DNA from: Lachnospiraceae bacterium
GTDB lineage: Bacteria > Bacillota > Clostridia > Lachnospirales > Lachnospiraceae
Assembly (NCBI GenBank): GCA_017445585.1
Contig: JAFSTX010000080.1
Span: 1-64,000 of the forward strand
Direction: 5' to 3'
Length of the DNA stretch: 64,000 bases
Positions 10,423-19,196 of the stretch are shown in pieces (position 1 is the first letter of the stretch; every line of letters starts with the position of its first letter). Made by a program: the position numbers and the translations under genes. The notes under the pieces are model-generated. The model was not told the origin of the DNA, did no database searches, and was given only the letters and a program-made list of their open reading frames with translations.

Positions 10423-10509
10423 GATCCGGGCGTATGGGTTACTTTTTGGATAATTAAAGCGATTCTTAATAATCTTAAGTTATTGTTTTTCCAAAAAAAC
10501 CATTATGTC

Positions 10510-10538
10510 TTGACACCTACATCATAAAAAGTTAAAAT
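10510..10538 (+). promoter_or_regulatory. rny promoter
   Basis: TTGACA (10510-10515), 17 bases, TAAAAT (10533-10538): a near-consensus promoter. The start point should fall near 10545, inside the left arm of the hairpin that follows. Confidence 0.8.
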
Positions 10539-10576
10539 AAACTGATTTTAGTAACATCAAAATCAGTTTATTTTTT
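10539..10576 (+). terminator. recA terminator overlapping the rny start point
   Basis: A perfect 11-bp stem, AAACTGATTTT (10539-10549) with AAAATCAGTTT (10559-10569), has a 9-nt loop and is followed by ATTTTTTTAT. RNA arriving from recA contains the full stem; RNA begun at the rny promoter lacks its first half. Confidence 0.85.
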
Positions 10577-10608
10577 TATAAATCTTTTTTAGGAGGCACT
10601 TCTGTAAC

Positions 10609-12147
10609 ATGTGGTACTGGTATGTATTGATCGGTATTGTTGCAGCGGTGGCCGGTTCCCTTCTGACTTGGATATGGAGAAAGTCAGTATACGAGAAGAA
10701 GATCGGTACTGCACAGGATAAGTCAAGAGAGATCATAGACGAGGCAGTGAAGACCGCCGAGTCGAAGAAGAGGGAAGCGCTTCTAGAGGCGAAGGAAGAG
10801 AATCTGAAGCTTAAGAACGAGTGGGAGAAAGAAAACCGCGAGCGTCGTTCTGAGATCCAGAAGATGGAAAACCGCCTTCAGAATAAAGAAGAGAACCTCG
10901 ATCGCAAGATCGAGTCTCTTGAAAAGCGCGAGGCTAACTACGCTGCAAAGGAAGAACTGCTCAGCAAGCGTCACCGCGAGCTCGAGCAGATGATCGAAGG
11001 AGAGAAAGTAGAGCTGGAGAAAATCTCCGGACTCACCACCGAGGAAGCAAAGACCTATCTGCTTCAGCTGGTGGAGGATGATGTAAAGCATGAAAAAGCG
11101 AAGCTCATAAAGGAGCTTGACGCACAGGCCAAGGAAGAGGCCGGCAAAAAGGCCAAGGAATACGTAGTGACGGCCATCCAGAAATGCGCCGCCGATCACG
11201 TAGCCGAGACGACCATTTCTGTAGTTTCACTCCCGAGCGATGATATGAAGGGTCGTATCATAGGCCGTGAGGGCCGTAATATTCGTGCTCTCGAGACGCT
11301 AACCGGCGTAGAGCTCATCATCGACGATACTCCCGAAGCCGTCATTCTTTCAGGCTTTGATCCCATGAGGCGCGAGGTCGCCAGGATCGCTCTGGAGAAG
11401 CTCATCGCCGACGGGCGTATCCATCCCGCCAGGATCGAGGAAACAGTCGAAAAGGCCCAGAAAGAAGTCGAGGGCATGATAAAGGAAGCCGGTGAAAATG
11501 CTCTCATCGAGGCCGGAGTGCACAGCCTGCATCCCGAGCTGGTAAGGCTCCTGGGCAAGATGCGTTTCCGTACGAGCTACGGACAGAACGCTCTGAAGCA
11601 CAGCATCGAAGTCGCTCAGATTTCGGGACTGCTTGCCGGAGAACTCGGTCTGGATGTGCGTATGGCCAGACGTGCGGGACTCCTGCATGATATAGGCAAG
11701 AGCCTGGATCATGAGATGGAAGGATCCCATATCCAGATAGGTGCAGATCTCTGCCGCAAATACAAAGAGCCCGCCATCGTTATCAATGCCGTCGAGTCTC
11801 ATCACGGCGACGTCGAGCCTACCAGCCTGATTGCCTGTATCGTTCAGGCTGCAGATACCATCTCTGCAGCGCGGCCCGGAGCACGCAGGGAGACACTTGA
11901 GACATATACGAACCGACTCAAGCAGCTTGAAGAGATTACTGACTCCTTCAAGGGTGTGGAAAAGTCCTTTGCTATCCAGGCAGGACGTGAGGTGCGCATC
12001 ATGGTCATCCCTGAGCAGGTCAGCGACGACGATATGGTAATCATGGCCAGAGACATCGCAAAGCGTATCGAAGACGAACTGGTGTATCCGGGACAGATCA
12101 AGGTCAACGTCATCCGGGAGTCGAGGGTGTCCGATATAGCAAAATAA
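10609..12147 (+). CDS. rny: Ribonuclease Y
   Basis: Membrane-anchored endoribonuclease that initiates mRNA decay, 512 residues, the usual length. It has an N-terminal membrane helix (residues about 3-22), a long charged coiled coil to about residue 200, a KH domain ([19 protein letters not shown]), and an HD domain with LLHDIGKS and HHGDVEP. AGGAGG lies 10 bases before the ATG. The gene follows recA, as in many Firmicutes, but has its own promoter and leader. Confidence 0.97.
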   Translation: MWYWYVLIGIVAAVAGSLLTWIWRKSVYEKKIGTAQDKSREIIDEAVKTAESKKREALLEAKEENLKLKNEWEKENRERRSEIQKMENRLQNKEENLDRKIESLEKREANYAAKEELLSKRHRELEQMIEGEKVELEKISGLTTEEAKTYLLQLVEDDVKHEKAKLIKELDAQAKEEAGKKAKEYVVTAIQKCAADHVAETTISVVSLPSDDMKGRIIGREGRNIRALETLTGVELIIDDTPEAVILSGFDPMRREVARIALEKLIADGRIHPARIEETVEKAQKEVEGMIKEAGENALIEAGVHSLHPELVRLLGKMRFRTSYGQNALKHSIEVAQISGLLAGELGLDVRMARRAGLLHDIGKSLDHEMEGSHIQIGADLCRKYKEPAIVINAVESHHGDVEPTSLIACIVQAADTISAARPGARRETLETYTNRLKQLEEITDSFKGVEKSFAIQAGREVRIMVIPEQVSDDDMVIMARDIAKRIEDELVYPGQIKVNVIRESRVSDIAK

Positions 12148-12154
12148 ACAGATT

Positions 12155-12180
12155 TCAGGAACGGCAGCAGCCGTTCCTGA
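12155..12180 (+). terminator. Hairpin after rny
   Basis: TCAGGAACGG pairs with CCGTTCCTGA across a 6-nt loop. The run of T residues comes late (TTTCTTTCTTTT from 12196), so termination may be weak or the hairpin may only stabilise the 3-prime end. A TATAAT follows at 12183 and may belong to the next gene. Confidence 0.5.
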
Positions 12181-12234
12181 AGTATAATAGGGGATTTCTT
12201 TCTTTTCTAAAGTTCAGAGCTAAAAGGGGTTAAG

Positions 12235-12834
12235 ATGAATATCGTTTGTCTTGATATGGAGGGCGTCATCACGCCTGAGATATGGATCGCGTTCGCTGAC
12301 TCGGCAGGCATACCCGAGCTGCGGCGTACTACGCGGGACGAGCCGGATTACGACAGACTGATGCACTACCGCATGGATATCCTGAGGGAGCACGGTCTTG
12401 GCCTGGCTGATATACAGCATGTCATAGCGGGTATCGATCCGCTGCCCGGGGCTGCTGATTTCCTCGATTCGCTGCGTGAAATTACTCAATTTGTTATTCT
12501 CAGCGATACTTTTGAGGAGTTCGCAAGGCCACTGCTTGCAAAACTTGGTTATCCGACCATATTCTGCAACAACCTCGTGACTGACGGGGCAGGTATGATC
12601 ACTGGATACAGGATGAGGACCATCCCCTCAAAGCTCAATACCGTCCGCGCACTGCAGACGGTCGGCTTTACGCCCATATGCTGCGGCGACAGCTATAATG
12701 ATCTGGATATGATCCTTGCCGGCAAGGCGGGCTTCCTGTTCCGGACGACTCCTCAGATACGCGCTGCCCATCCCGGGGTTCCTGCCTTTGATGATTATGA
12801 TGAACTGCTGGAAGCAATAAAAGCAGCTCTGTAA
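12235..12834 (+). CDS. thrH: ThrH-like phosphoserine phosphatase / homoserine phosphotransferase
   Basis: A 199-residue HAD-superfamily enzyme that matches ThrH along its whole length: catalytic start CLDMEGVITPEIW (Asp7, Glu9), TTRDEPDYDRLM, VILSDTFEEF with the conserved Ser/Asp, and CGDSYNDLDM for metal binding. ThrH dephosphorylates phosphoserine and can move the phosphate to homoserine, linking serine and threonine routes. It precedes an aminotransferase gene by 29 bases, so the pair may act together in amino-acid metabolism. Ribosome binding site AAGGGG precedes the ATG. Confidence 0.88.
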   Translation: MNIVCLDMEGVITPEIWIAFADSAGIPELRRTTRDEPDYDRLMHYRMDILREHGLGLADIQHVIAGIDPLPGAADFLDSLREITQFVILSDTFEEFARPLLAKLGYPTIFCNNLVTDGAGMITGYRMRTIPSKLNTVRALQTVGFTPICCGDSYNDLDMILAGKAGFLFRTTPQIRAAHPGVPAFDDYDELLEAIKAAL

Positions 12835-12863
12835 AATAAAAACATTTTTGGAGGTCTTTTATC

Positions 12864-14063
12864 ATGTCAACTACACTGTCAAATGTCGCAAAGGCTGTCA
12901 AGGCTTCTTCGACCCTGGCGATCTCCGCCAAGGCCAAGGCTCTGAAGGCTTCAGGCCTCGACATCGTAAGCTTCACAGCAGGTGAGCCGGATTTCAACAC
13001 CCCCGAGAACATCCGCAAGGCTGCTATCGACGCGATCAACGCCGGCAAGAGCAAATACACGGCCGCGGCCGGTATGCCCGAGCTGCGCGCGGCTGTTTCA
13101 AAGAAGTTCAAGGAATTTAACGGACTGAATTATGAGCCCGATCAGTGCGTCGTCAGCAACGGAGGAAAACAGACACTGCACAATATCTTTACAGCCATCA
13201 TCAACCCCGGAGACGAGGTGATCATCCCCGTTCCTTTCTGGCTCAGCTATCCCGAGATCGTGCGTCTTGTAGGCGGCGTACCCGTATTCGTGCAGTGCGA
13301 CAAGGAGAACGATTTCAAGCTGACCGCAGAGAAGCTCCGCGCCGCTGTGACCGAGCGGACCAAGGCGCTCGTCATCAATTCGCCGACGAACCCTACCGGC
13401 GCTGTCTATACCAGAGATGAACTCGAAGCCATAGGTAACGTAGCCGTAGAGAAGGACTTCTATGTAGTGGCTGACGAGATGTACGAGATCCTGAACTACA
13501 CCGGAGAAAAGTGTGTGAGCATCGGTTCCATTTCACCTGAGATATTTGCACATACTATCACTTCCTCGGGAGTTTCCAAGAGCTATGCCATGACAGGTTG
13601 GCGTATCGGCTACAGCGGTTCGTCAAAAGAGATCGCGACCCTGATCTCCAATATCCAGAGCCATCAGTCCTCCAACCCCTGCACTGTATCCCAGTATGCC
13701 GCGCTGGAGGCCCTTAACGGCCCTCAGGACGAGATCTACGCTATGGCAAAGGTGTTTGAGTCACGCCGCGATCTGACCTACGGCAGAGTCAGCAGAATGC
13801 CTTATCTCGACTGTATAGAGCCCAAGGGCGCGTTCTATCAGTTCGTGGACTGCAGCGGTCTGATAGGCAAAAAGTACAAGGACCGCGAGATCACGTCTGT
13901 TATGGATGCCGCTGATATCCTCCTCACCGATTTCCTCGTCGCGGTTATCCCCTGCGCTGACTTCGGCATGGCCGACTACATCAGGCTTTCGTATGCTACC
14001 TCCGAGACCGAGATAACCAAAGGCCTTGACCGCATCGAGAAGTTCCTCGGCGAACTCAAATAA
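12864..14063 (+). CDS. Class I aminotransferase (aspartate aminotransferase type)
   Basis: PLP-dependent aminotransferase of 399 residues. Clear family features are FTAGEPDFNTP near residue 35, the NSPTNPTGAVY loop, the DEMYE segment, the PLP lysine in SSGVSKSYAMTGWRIGY, and a C-terminal RLSYATS with the substrate-carboxylate arginine. This subgroup (AspB/PatA-like) is usually an aspartate or broad-specificity aminotransferase; the exact substrates cannot be read from sequence. GGAGG lies 11 bases before the ATG. It follows the thrH-like gene and is closed by the terminator at 14088-14117. Confidence 0.9.
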   Translation: MSTTLSNVAKAVKASSTLAISAKAKALKASGLDIVSFTAGEPDFNTPENIRKAAIDAINAGKSKYTAAAGMPELRAAVSKKFKEFNGLNYEPDQCVVSNGGKQTLHNIFTAIINPGDEVIIPVPFWLSYPEIVRLVGGVPVFVQCDKENDFKLTAEKLRAAVTERTKALVINSPTNPTGAVYTRDELEAIGNVAVEKDFYVVADEMYEILNYTGEKCVSIGSISPEIFAHTITSSGVSKSYAMTGWRIGYSGSSKEIATLISNIQSHQSSNPCTVSQYAALEALNGPQDEIYAMAKVFESRRDLTYGRVSRMPYLDCIEPKGAFYQFVDCSGLIGKKYKDREITSVMDAADILLTDFLVAVIPCADFGMADYIRLSYATSETEITKGLDRIEKFLGELK

Positions 14064-14087
14064 ATCTTTCATACATGTTTTTTCTAC

Positions 14088-14117
14088 GGACTGCAGAACG
14101 GCTCTGCAGTCCTTTTT
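14088..14117 (+). terminator. Terminator after the aminotransferase gene
   Basis: GGACTGCAGA (14088-14097) and TCTGCAGTCC (14103-14112) form a perfect 10-bp stem with a 5-nt loop followed by TTTTTG. Confidence 0.9.
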
Positions 14118-14233
14118 GTAATATGTAATGCTATTATGACGGACATGCCGTATCTTAAGTACGGATACCGTTCCCGGGAAGCAGAGAACTCACTGCATAA
14201 AAGTTCACAGAAAAAACACATTTTCATGACAGA

Positions 14234-14262
14234 TTTACCATAAATGTAAAATATGATATAGA
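14234..14262 (+). promoter_or_regulatory. htrA promoter
   Basis: TTTACC (14234-14239), 17 bases, TATAGA (14257-14262), 29 bases before the ATG at 14291, with AGGAGG in between. Confidence 0.55.
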
Positions 14263-14290
14263 CAATTCATAGATTACAGGAGGTTTTGAC

Positions 14291-15799
14291 ATGAATTACG
14301 AATGGGAAAAGACCGATAATGCGGAGATCAGGCAGCCGGAGACTGAAGCTGCGTCAAATACGGATAATACGGAGAGCGTGCGTGAAACGCAGTCTCCCGG
14401 ACAGAAGATCGTATACTCGGATCCGGAAGTCAGGAATGCTGCTTCTGCTCCGAAAAAGAAATCGGGTCTAAAAAAGGCACTTTTGATCTGCCTGTGCGTG
14501 GTTCTCTTCGGAGCGGCAGCCGGCGGTTCATACTACGGCCTGACGTGGCTTCTGGGCAAGGGTCGTGATGCCATAGAACAAAACATCCCTCAACCACAGG
14601 ACGATGGGCAGTTCCCCGGGCAGCCACCTCAGGACATACCGCAGCCGCAGCAGGACGGTCAGATCGAAAACGGCAGCAAAAACGGATCGATCGACAGGAC
14701 CGATACGGGAAGCAATCTTATCACGTCCATTGACGTAAGCGGACTGGTAGAGGAGACCATGCCATCGCTCGTACAGATAACTGCGATCGAGATGGTTAAT
14801 ACAAACGACTACTATACCAATCCTTTCTATTTCTTCTTCGGAGGAAACGGCGGCAATTCCGGCGGGAGCCAGGAGGCCCAGAAGAGTCTGGGGTCGGGCG
14901 TCATCGTGGGCAGCAGTGATGAGGAGCTCTTTGTCGTGACAAATGCTCACGTCACAGACGGAGCGGACAATCTCTCAGTGACTTTTGCTGATGATCAGAG
15001 CTATGACGCCTACCTTAAGGGCAGTGATTCCGATATCGATATCGCACTGATATGCGTAAAGCTTTCTGAGATGAGCCAGAGCACGCTTGATTCGATCAAG
15101 ATCGCCACACTCGGCGATTCCGATACGATCAAGATCGGTCAGCAGGTCGTCGCTATAGGCAATGCCCTCGGATACGGCCAGTCAGTCACTACCGGCATCG
15201 TCAGCGCGCTTAACAGATCGACCACCACGTCGACAAAGGGCCTGATTCAGACTGATGCCGCGATCAACCCCGGAAATTCGGGCGGCGCGCTCTTTAATAT
15301 AAACGGTGAGCTCATCGGCATCAACAATTCCAAATCGGTGGATTATGAGGTCGAGGGTATTGGCTTCGCTATCCCCATTAATGAGGTGATACCTCTGGTT
15401 GAAGAGTATGAGCAGGCCCGCACCCGCGTAAAGGTCGATGAAGCCGATGCTTCGTATCTGGGCATTACAGGCGCTGATATCGACAGCAATTCCGCGCAGG
15501 TCTACAAGATGCCCGAAGGCATATATATCACCTCGCTCGTGGCTGACGGACCGTGTCAGCAGGCGGGCGTCCCGGAACGCTGCGTGATCACAAAACTCGA
15601 CGGTCAGAGTGTCTCAAATATGACAAAGTTAAAGGATCTTCTGAGCTATTATGCCGCGGGAGAGACTGTAGATCTGACCGTACAGGAGCTGATAAACGGT
15701 GCATATGAGGAGCATGTCTATCAGGTGACTCTCGGCAGAGCTTCCGACTACAGCCAGAATTCTCAGCAGGTGCAGCCCGGTCAGCAGCAAAGACCCTGA
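14291..15799 (+). CDS. htrA: HtrA-family membrane-anchored serine protease
   Basis: Envelope quality-control protease, 502 residues. A 60-residue acidic cytoplasmic N-terminus is followed by a single membrane helix (about 61-82) and a Pro/Gln-rich linker, so the protease faces outward. The chymotrypsin-like domain carries the triad His220 (TNAHVTDG), Asp250 (DIALI) and Ser330 (GNSGGAL). A single PDZ domain follows (about 390-480) and the protein ends in a Gln-rich tail. It has its own promoter and no partner gene. Confidence 0.93.
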   Translation: MNYEWEKTDNAEIRQPETEAASNTDNTESVRETQSPGQKIVYSDPEVRNAASAPKKKSGLKKALLICLCVVLFGAAAGGSYYGLTWLLGKGRDAIEQNIPQPQDDGQFPGQPPQDIPQPQQDGQIENGSKNGSIDRTDTGSNLITSIDVSGLVEETMPSLVQITAIEMVNTNDYYTNPFYFFFGGNGGNSGGSQEAQKSLGSGVIVGSSDEELFVVTNAHVTDGADNLSVTFADDQSYDAYLKGSDSDIDIALICVKLSEMSQSTLDSIKIATLGDSDTIKIGQQVVAIGNALGYGQSVTTGIVSALNRSTTTSTKGLIQTDAAINPGNSGGALFNINGELIGINNSKSVDYEVEGIGFAIPINEVIPLVEEYEQARTRVKVDEADASYLGITGADIDSNSAQVYKMPEGIYITSLVADGPCQQAGVPERCVITKLDGQSVSNMTKLKDLLSYYAAGETVDLTVQELINGAYEEHVYQVTLGRASDYSQNSQQVQPGQQQRP

Positions 15800-15831
15800 T
15801 ATCCGGCACTGGCCGCCGGCCCCAAAAGTAA

Positions 15832-15860
15832 TTGTAAGTCGCGTTTTTTTATGATAAAAT
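15832..15860 (+). promoter_or_regulatory. Promoter of the phosphoesterase-scpA unit
   Basis: TTGTAA (15832-15837), 17-base spacer, TAAAAT (15855-15860), 21 bases before the ATG at 15882. No strong terminator separates it from htrA. Confidence 0.55.
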
Positions 15861-15881
15861 CCACTCTGCCGGTATCGTAGT

Positions 15882-16694
15882 ATGAAGATCAGAACCACAC
15901 GTTATGAGATAACAGGTAAGAGTGTTCCAAGAGAGCTGTCCGGCTTCCGGATAGCTCTCTTTTCAGATACCCATAACAAGGACTACGGACAGCACGGAGA
16001 GCGGATATTATCGCTTCTTGAGGCCGAAGCGCCCGATATTGTGATATTTGCCGGTGACGGCGTCAAAAAGAGCGCGCACAGTACTGATCCCGTAAAGGGC
16101 ACAGAACGTGCCGCCGAGCTTTTTACCGCGGTGGCTGCCCGCTTTCCGCTGTACTATGTGAACGGCAACCACGAGCGCCGATGGCAGAAGAGAAGCCGCA
16201 ATCTGCCGTACTTTTCCGGATACGTCAGGCAGCTTAAGGCCGCGGGAGTCCACTATCTGTGCAACGAGTCACGGTACATTGCGGGAGGAGCGCTCCGTAT
16301 CACAGGTCTGGATCTGCCGCCAAAGTATTATAAGATGCGCGGCGGACGTCTGACACAGCTTTCTTCTTTTATCGGGCGCTGCGATCCGGAGGCTTTTGAT
16401 CTGCTGATAGCGCACACACCCGCCTTTTTCCCTGATTATGCGGCCTGGGGAGCTGATCTGACTCTCAGCGGCCATATACACGGCGGAATAATCAGGCTTC
16501 CATTTATCGGAGGTCTCATTTCGCCGCACAGGAGATTCTTTCCCAGGTATGATTACGGATACTACGAGATGGACGGACACAGTCTGATAGTCAGCTCGGG
16601 AGCCGGGGACCACAAGCCTCGGCTGACATTTAATAATCCTTATGAGATAGTTTTGATCACACTTTGCCACAAGGAGGCAGTACATGGAGCTTAA
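15882..16694 (+). CDS. Metallophosphoesterase (YaeI/YkuE type)
   Basis: A 270-residue calcineurin-like phosphoesterase with all metal-binding motifs in order: FSDTHN, FAGDGV, NGNHE, an AHTP segment, and SGHIHGG. YaeI/YkuE relatives act on membrane or cell-wall-linked phosphoesters, but this one has no signal peptide or N-terminal membrane helix, so its place and substrate are open. An insertion with Arg/Lys-rich residues (ERRWQKRSRN) follows the NHE motif. Its 3-prime end overlaps scpA by 11 bases, which suggests translational coupling. Confidence 0.8.
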   Translation: MKIRTTRYEITGKSVPRELSGFRIALFSDTHNKDYGQHGERILSLLEAEAPDIVIFAGDGVKKSAHSTDPVKGTERAAELFTAVAARFPLYYVNGNHERRWQKRSRNLPYFSGYVRQLKAAGVHYLCNESRYIAGGALRITGLDLPPKYYKMRGGRLTQLSSFIGRCDPEAFDLLIAHTPAFFPDYAAWGADLTLSGHIHGGIIRLPFIGGLISPHRRFFPRYDYGYYEMDGHSLIVSSGAGDHKPRLTFNNPYEIVLITLCHKEAVHGA

Positions 16695-17454
16695 ATTCAC
16701 TCTGCCGGTATTTGAAGGCCCGCTGGACCTTCTGCTGCATCTGATAGAAAAGAACAAGATCGATATATATGATATCCCTATCGCCGAGATCACGGATCAG
16801 TATTTTGAGTACCTCCATGCCATGCAGGATGCCGATCTGGACGTGATGAGCGATTTTCTCGTGATGGCCGCGACTCTCCTGGATATCAAAGCCAGGATGC
16901 TTCTGCCCAGGGACGAGGAGCCCGAAGAGGAGGGCGACCCCAGACGCGAGCTGGTCGAGCGCCTGCTGGAGTACAAGAAATACAAGGTCATCGGCGGTGA
17001 GCTTCGTGATCTCGGAGTGGACGGCGAGAAAAGCGTCTGGGGCAGTGAGCATCTGCCCGAAGAAGTGGCAAAGTACAAGCCCCCGGTGGATCTGGACCAG
17101 CTGGTCGGCGGCATCAGCACCGACAGGCTCAGAGAGATCTTTGAAGAGGTAATCGCGAGAAATAAGGAACGCGTGAACGAGGCTGTAAAGGGCTACGGTC
17201 AGCTCAAACGCGAGACTATCCCTATCGAGGTGCGCATCACGCACGTCCGCAGGAGCCTCTCCGGCGGAAAACGCCGCTCATTCCGCGCGCTGCTTTCCGA
17301 GGGCGCCACGAAGGAAGAAGTAATAGTTACTTTTCTGGCCATACTCGAGCTTCTGAAAACCGGCGAGATCAAACTTACCGAAGACAGTACCACGGACGAC
17401 TTCACTCTGGAGGAAAGAGAACAGCAGGGTGAAGGTGCGGAGCCGGATCGATAG
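16684..17454 (+). CDS. scpA: Segregation and condensation protein A
   Basis: Kleisin subunit of the SMC-ScpA-ScpB condensin that organises and segregates the chromosome; cytoplasmic and nucleoid-associated. At 256 residues the length is normal. The N-terminus FEGPLDLLLHLIEKNKIDIYDIPIAEI is the SMC-neck-binding part, and the C-terminal winged helix (KEEVIVTFLAILELLKTGEI) binds the SMC cap. GGAGG precedes the ATG. scpB normally follows directly; here it starts 2.9 kb downstream at 20370, with an AT-rich accessory island between them. Confidence 0.95.
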   Translation: MELKFTLPVFEGPLDLLLHLIEKNKIDIYDIPIAEITDQYFEYLHAMQDADLDVMSDFLVMAATLLDIKARMLLPRDEEPEEEGDPRRELVERLLEYKKYKVIGGELRDLGVDGEKSVWGSEHLPEEVAKYKPPVDLDQLVGGISTDRLREIFEEVIARNKERVNEAVKGYGQLKRETIPIEVRITHVRRSLSGGKRRSFRALLSEGATKEEVIVTFLAILELLKTGEIKLTEDSTTDDFTLEEREQQGEGAEPDR

Positions 17455-17499
17455 GTTTTCATCCGGATGGCATATTAGACATTTAGACTAAAGGAAAAA

Positions 17500-18264
17500 A
17501 TGAGGAAGAGTAGTATTGTTTCAGCGATGATTGAAGAAGAAAAGAAGGGAATGGATTATTATTGCTCAAGCGAAGATAAGATCATTCTTAAAATGATGTG
17601 CGATGAAATAAACAGGCATCTTGGCATATGTATAAGGTATCTTGCTGAGATAGATTCGCGTGATTTATCTGGTTCGGGATGGGTAATGGCCAAGTATATT
17701 AGCCGCTTCAAATCTGAATCCGTAAGAGCGTACTTGATACCTCAAATCGTAGCTGATAAAGTAAATGATCGGGAGCAAATTATACTTTCATTGTATAAGC
17801 ATTTTAAAGAGTCTGATGAGTATATATCTGATATGGGGAAGCCTTCTCCGGCACATATTTATGTGCGATATGATAACGCATTTCGACGGATGAAGCCCAA
17901 AAGATTTAAAAAAGAATTGTTGGAATTGGTCAGGAACCCGAGAGATGCGTTTTATTTGCCATTTACGACACGTATGCTTGCGTCGTGGCAAATTCCGGAA
18001 TTGCCTGATTATCTTATTGGATTTTTAAATGATTTGACTCCTGAGTCAGTTGGCTTATCTGAAGGGGCAGAACTGTTTTATCCGAGTTTTGATTATATAA
18101 AGAGAGATTTGATTTTTACAGCTATTGACTGTATAAAGTATTACAACGATCAAAAGTTTTATAGGTTGATTAATCAGTATTCTTTGTCAGATGATATAGA
18201 TATTAGTAAGCTTGCAAAAAAAGCTTGCGATTACATGGAAAAACACATAAAAAATGGTCAATAG
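17500..18264 (+). CDS. Unrecognised AT-rich protein, candidate immunity protein of an RHS module
   Basis: A 254-residue soluble protein, mostly helical by composition, rich in Lys, Asp, Tyr and Ile, with no signal peptide or membrane segment. Codon use (AAA, GAT, ATA, TTA) is unlike the flanking scp genes, which points to transfer. I do not recognise a family; helical-repeat immunity proteins look like this. The key context is that an RHS core fragment (18265-18423) starts right after its stop codon and in the same frame, as expected for an orphan RHS tip/immunity cassette. Function is inferred from neighbourhood only. Confidence 0.55.
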   Translation: MRKSSIVSAMIEEEKKGMDYYCSSEDKIILKMMCDEINRHLGICIRYLAEIDSRDLSGSGWVMAKYISRFKSESVRAYLIPQIVADKVNDREQIILSLYKHFKESDEYISDMGKPSPAHIYVRYDNAFRRMKPKRFKKELLELVRNPRDAFYLPFTTRMLASWQIPELPDYLIGFLNDLTPESVGLSEGAELFYPSFDYIKRDLIFTAIDCIKYYNDQKFYRLINQYSLSDDIDISKLAKKACDYMEKHIKNGQ

Positions 18265-18423
18265 ACCGGCTTCTACTATCTCCAGAGCAGGTATTATGAT
18301 CCGAATGTGGGGAGGTTCCTTAATGCGGATTCAGTCGGTAATCTGGTAGCAGACAGTGATTTTCCGGCATTTACCCTTTTTGCCTATTGCCTGAATAACC
18401 CGATAAACCTGGCAGCATCGTAA
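18265..18423 (+). pseudogene. RHS core fragment (orphan tip junction), copy 1
   Basis: Directly after the stop of the preceding gene the frame reads TGFYYLQSRYYDPNVGRFLN, then a diverged stretch, then LFAYCLNNPINLAAS and stop. This is the conserved end of the RHS/YD-repeat shell, just before the variable toxin tip. No start codon or full rhs gene is present, so it is a remnant. The 3-prime 107 bases are repeated at 19715-19821. Confidence 0.85.
18309..18415 (+). repeat. 107-bp direct repeat, copy 1
   Basis: Matches 19715-19821 with three mismatches in 107 bases. It encodes part of the RHS core end and brackets, with copy 2, the segment holding three small genes. Confidence 0.9.
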
Positions 18424-18485
18424 AGTGAAAAAGTACTATATAGAGTAACCGAACGAGATGAAATCTCTTAAGAAAGTGATAAAAC

Positions 18486-18788
18486 ATGAAAAATCTAACC
18501 GACTTTTTGGTTTTGCTGGATCAAATTCTCAATGAAGCAGAAATAGAAAAAAGAAAAGCAATTCAGTGTGATTCAAATTGGGAAGCAAGAGATTTGATAA
18601 AAATCGTTATTCCGGAAATGACTGATTTAAGAAAGCATGCAGAGAACGGAGAAATCTATTTTAGATTTGGTAGAAGACAAAGAATGCTGGAGTCTACATA
18701 TCTGATTACTGATTCTTTAAAACCAATCGGTTGTACTCCTCTCGGTCAGATGATTGCTCAGCTGCAGGATATGTATAACGGTTTATAG
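18486..18788 (+). CDS. Small unrecognised protein, candidate orphan immunity protein
   Basis: A 100-residue acidic, soluble protein starting MKNLTDFLVLLDQILNEAEI. An AAGAAAG stretch 9 bases before the ATG may be the ribosome binding site. AT-rich codon use matches the other island genes. No family recognised. It lies 60 bases after RHS fragment 1, the place where an immunity gene normally follows a toxin tip, but no tip domain is left upstream. The call rests on position and size. Confidence 0.5.
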   Translation: MKNLTDFLVLLDQILNEAEIEKRKAIQCDSNWEARDLIKIVIPEMTDLRKHAENGEIYFRFGRRQRMLESTYLITDSLKPIGCTPLGQMIAQLQDMYNGL

Positions 18789-18878
18789 ATTACCGTGGAA
18801 TAATTATGCTTACTGTATAATAGGGCACTAAACCCGCTGTTACCAAATAATCAGACGGGAGCGATACATTACTGCAAT

Positions 18879-19196
18879 ATGATTGATGAGTGTAACTGGT
18901 ATACCACCACTTCAAAAAAAGAGAAAACGAAAGAAATAGAAGAAATAATCAGACATATTGAAAAAGAAGAATATGATTTTTTAAATGTTCAGATTAAAAA
19001 AATAAAGAGTATTTTTATCAAACATTTGAATGATCAGGAGTTTGATACAATAATTATACTGACAATTTTGTCAGAGAGGAAGCATATCTGTCAAAAAAAA
19101 GAATTAATTATGTTCTGCTTACGAAAAACATCAGGTTATGTGGATAAAGTAATATACAGATTAAAAAGGTTATCAGATGAGTGTATTCTATTATGA
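18879..19196 (+). CDS. Small unrecognised Lys/Ile-rich protein, possibly the end of a toxin tip
   Basis: A 105-residue frame from the ATG at 18879 (MIDECNWYTTTSKKEK), very rich in Lys, Ile and Glu. The frame is open upstream to about 18803 without a start and reads sensible residues there (ALNPLLPNNQTGAIHYC), so the gene may be the 5-prime-truncated end of a larger protein such as an RHS toxin tip. No good ribosome binding site sits before 18879. It overlaps the broken gene at 19177 by 20 bases, a typical toxin-immunity or operon arrangement. Real expression is uncertain. Confidence 0.4.
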   Translation: MIDECNWYTTTSKKEKTKEIEEIIRHIEKEEYDFLNVQIKKIKSIFIKHLNDQEFDTIIILTILSERKHICQKKELIMFCLRKTSGYVDKVIYRLKRLSDECILL

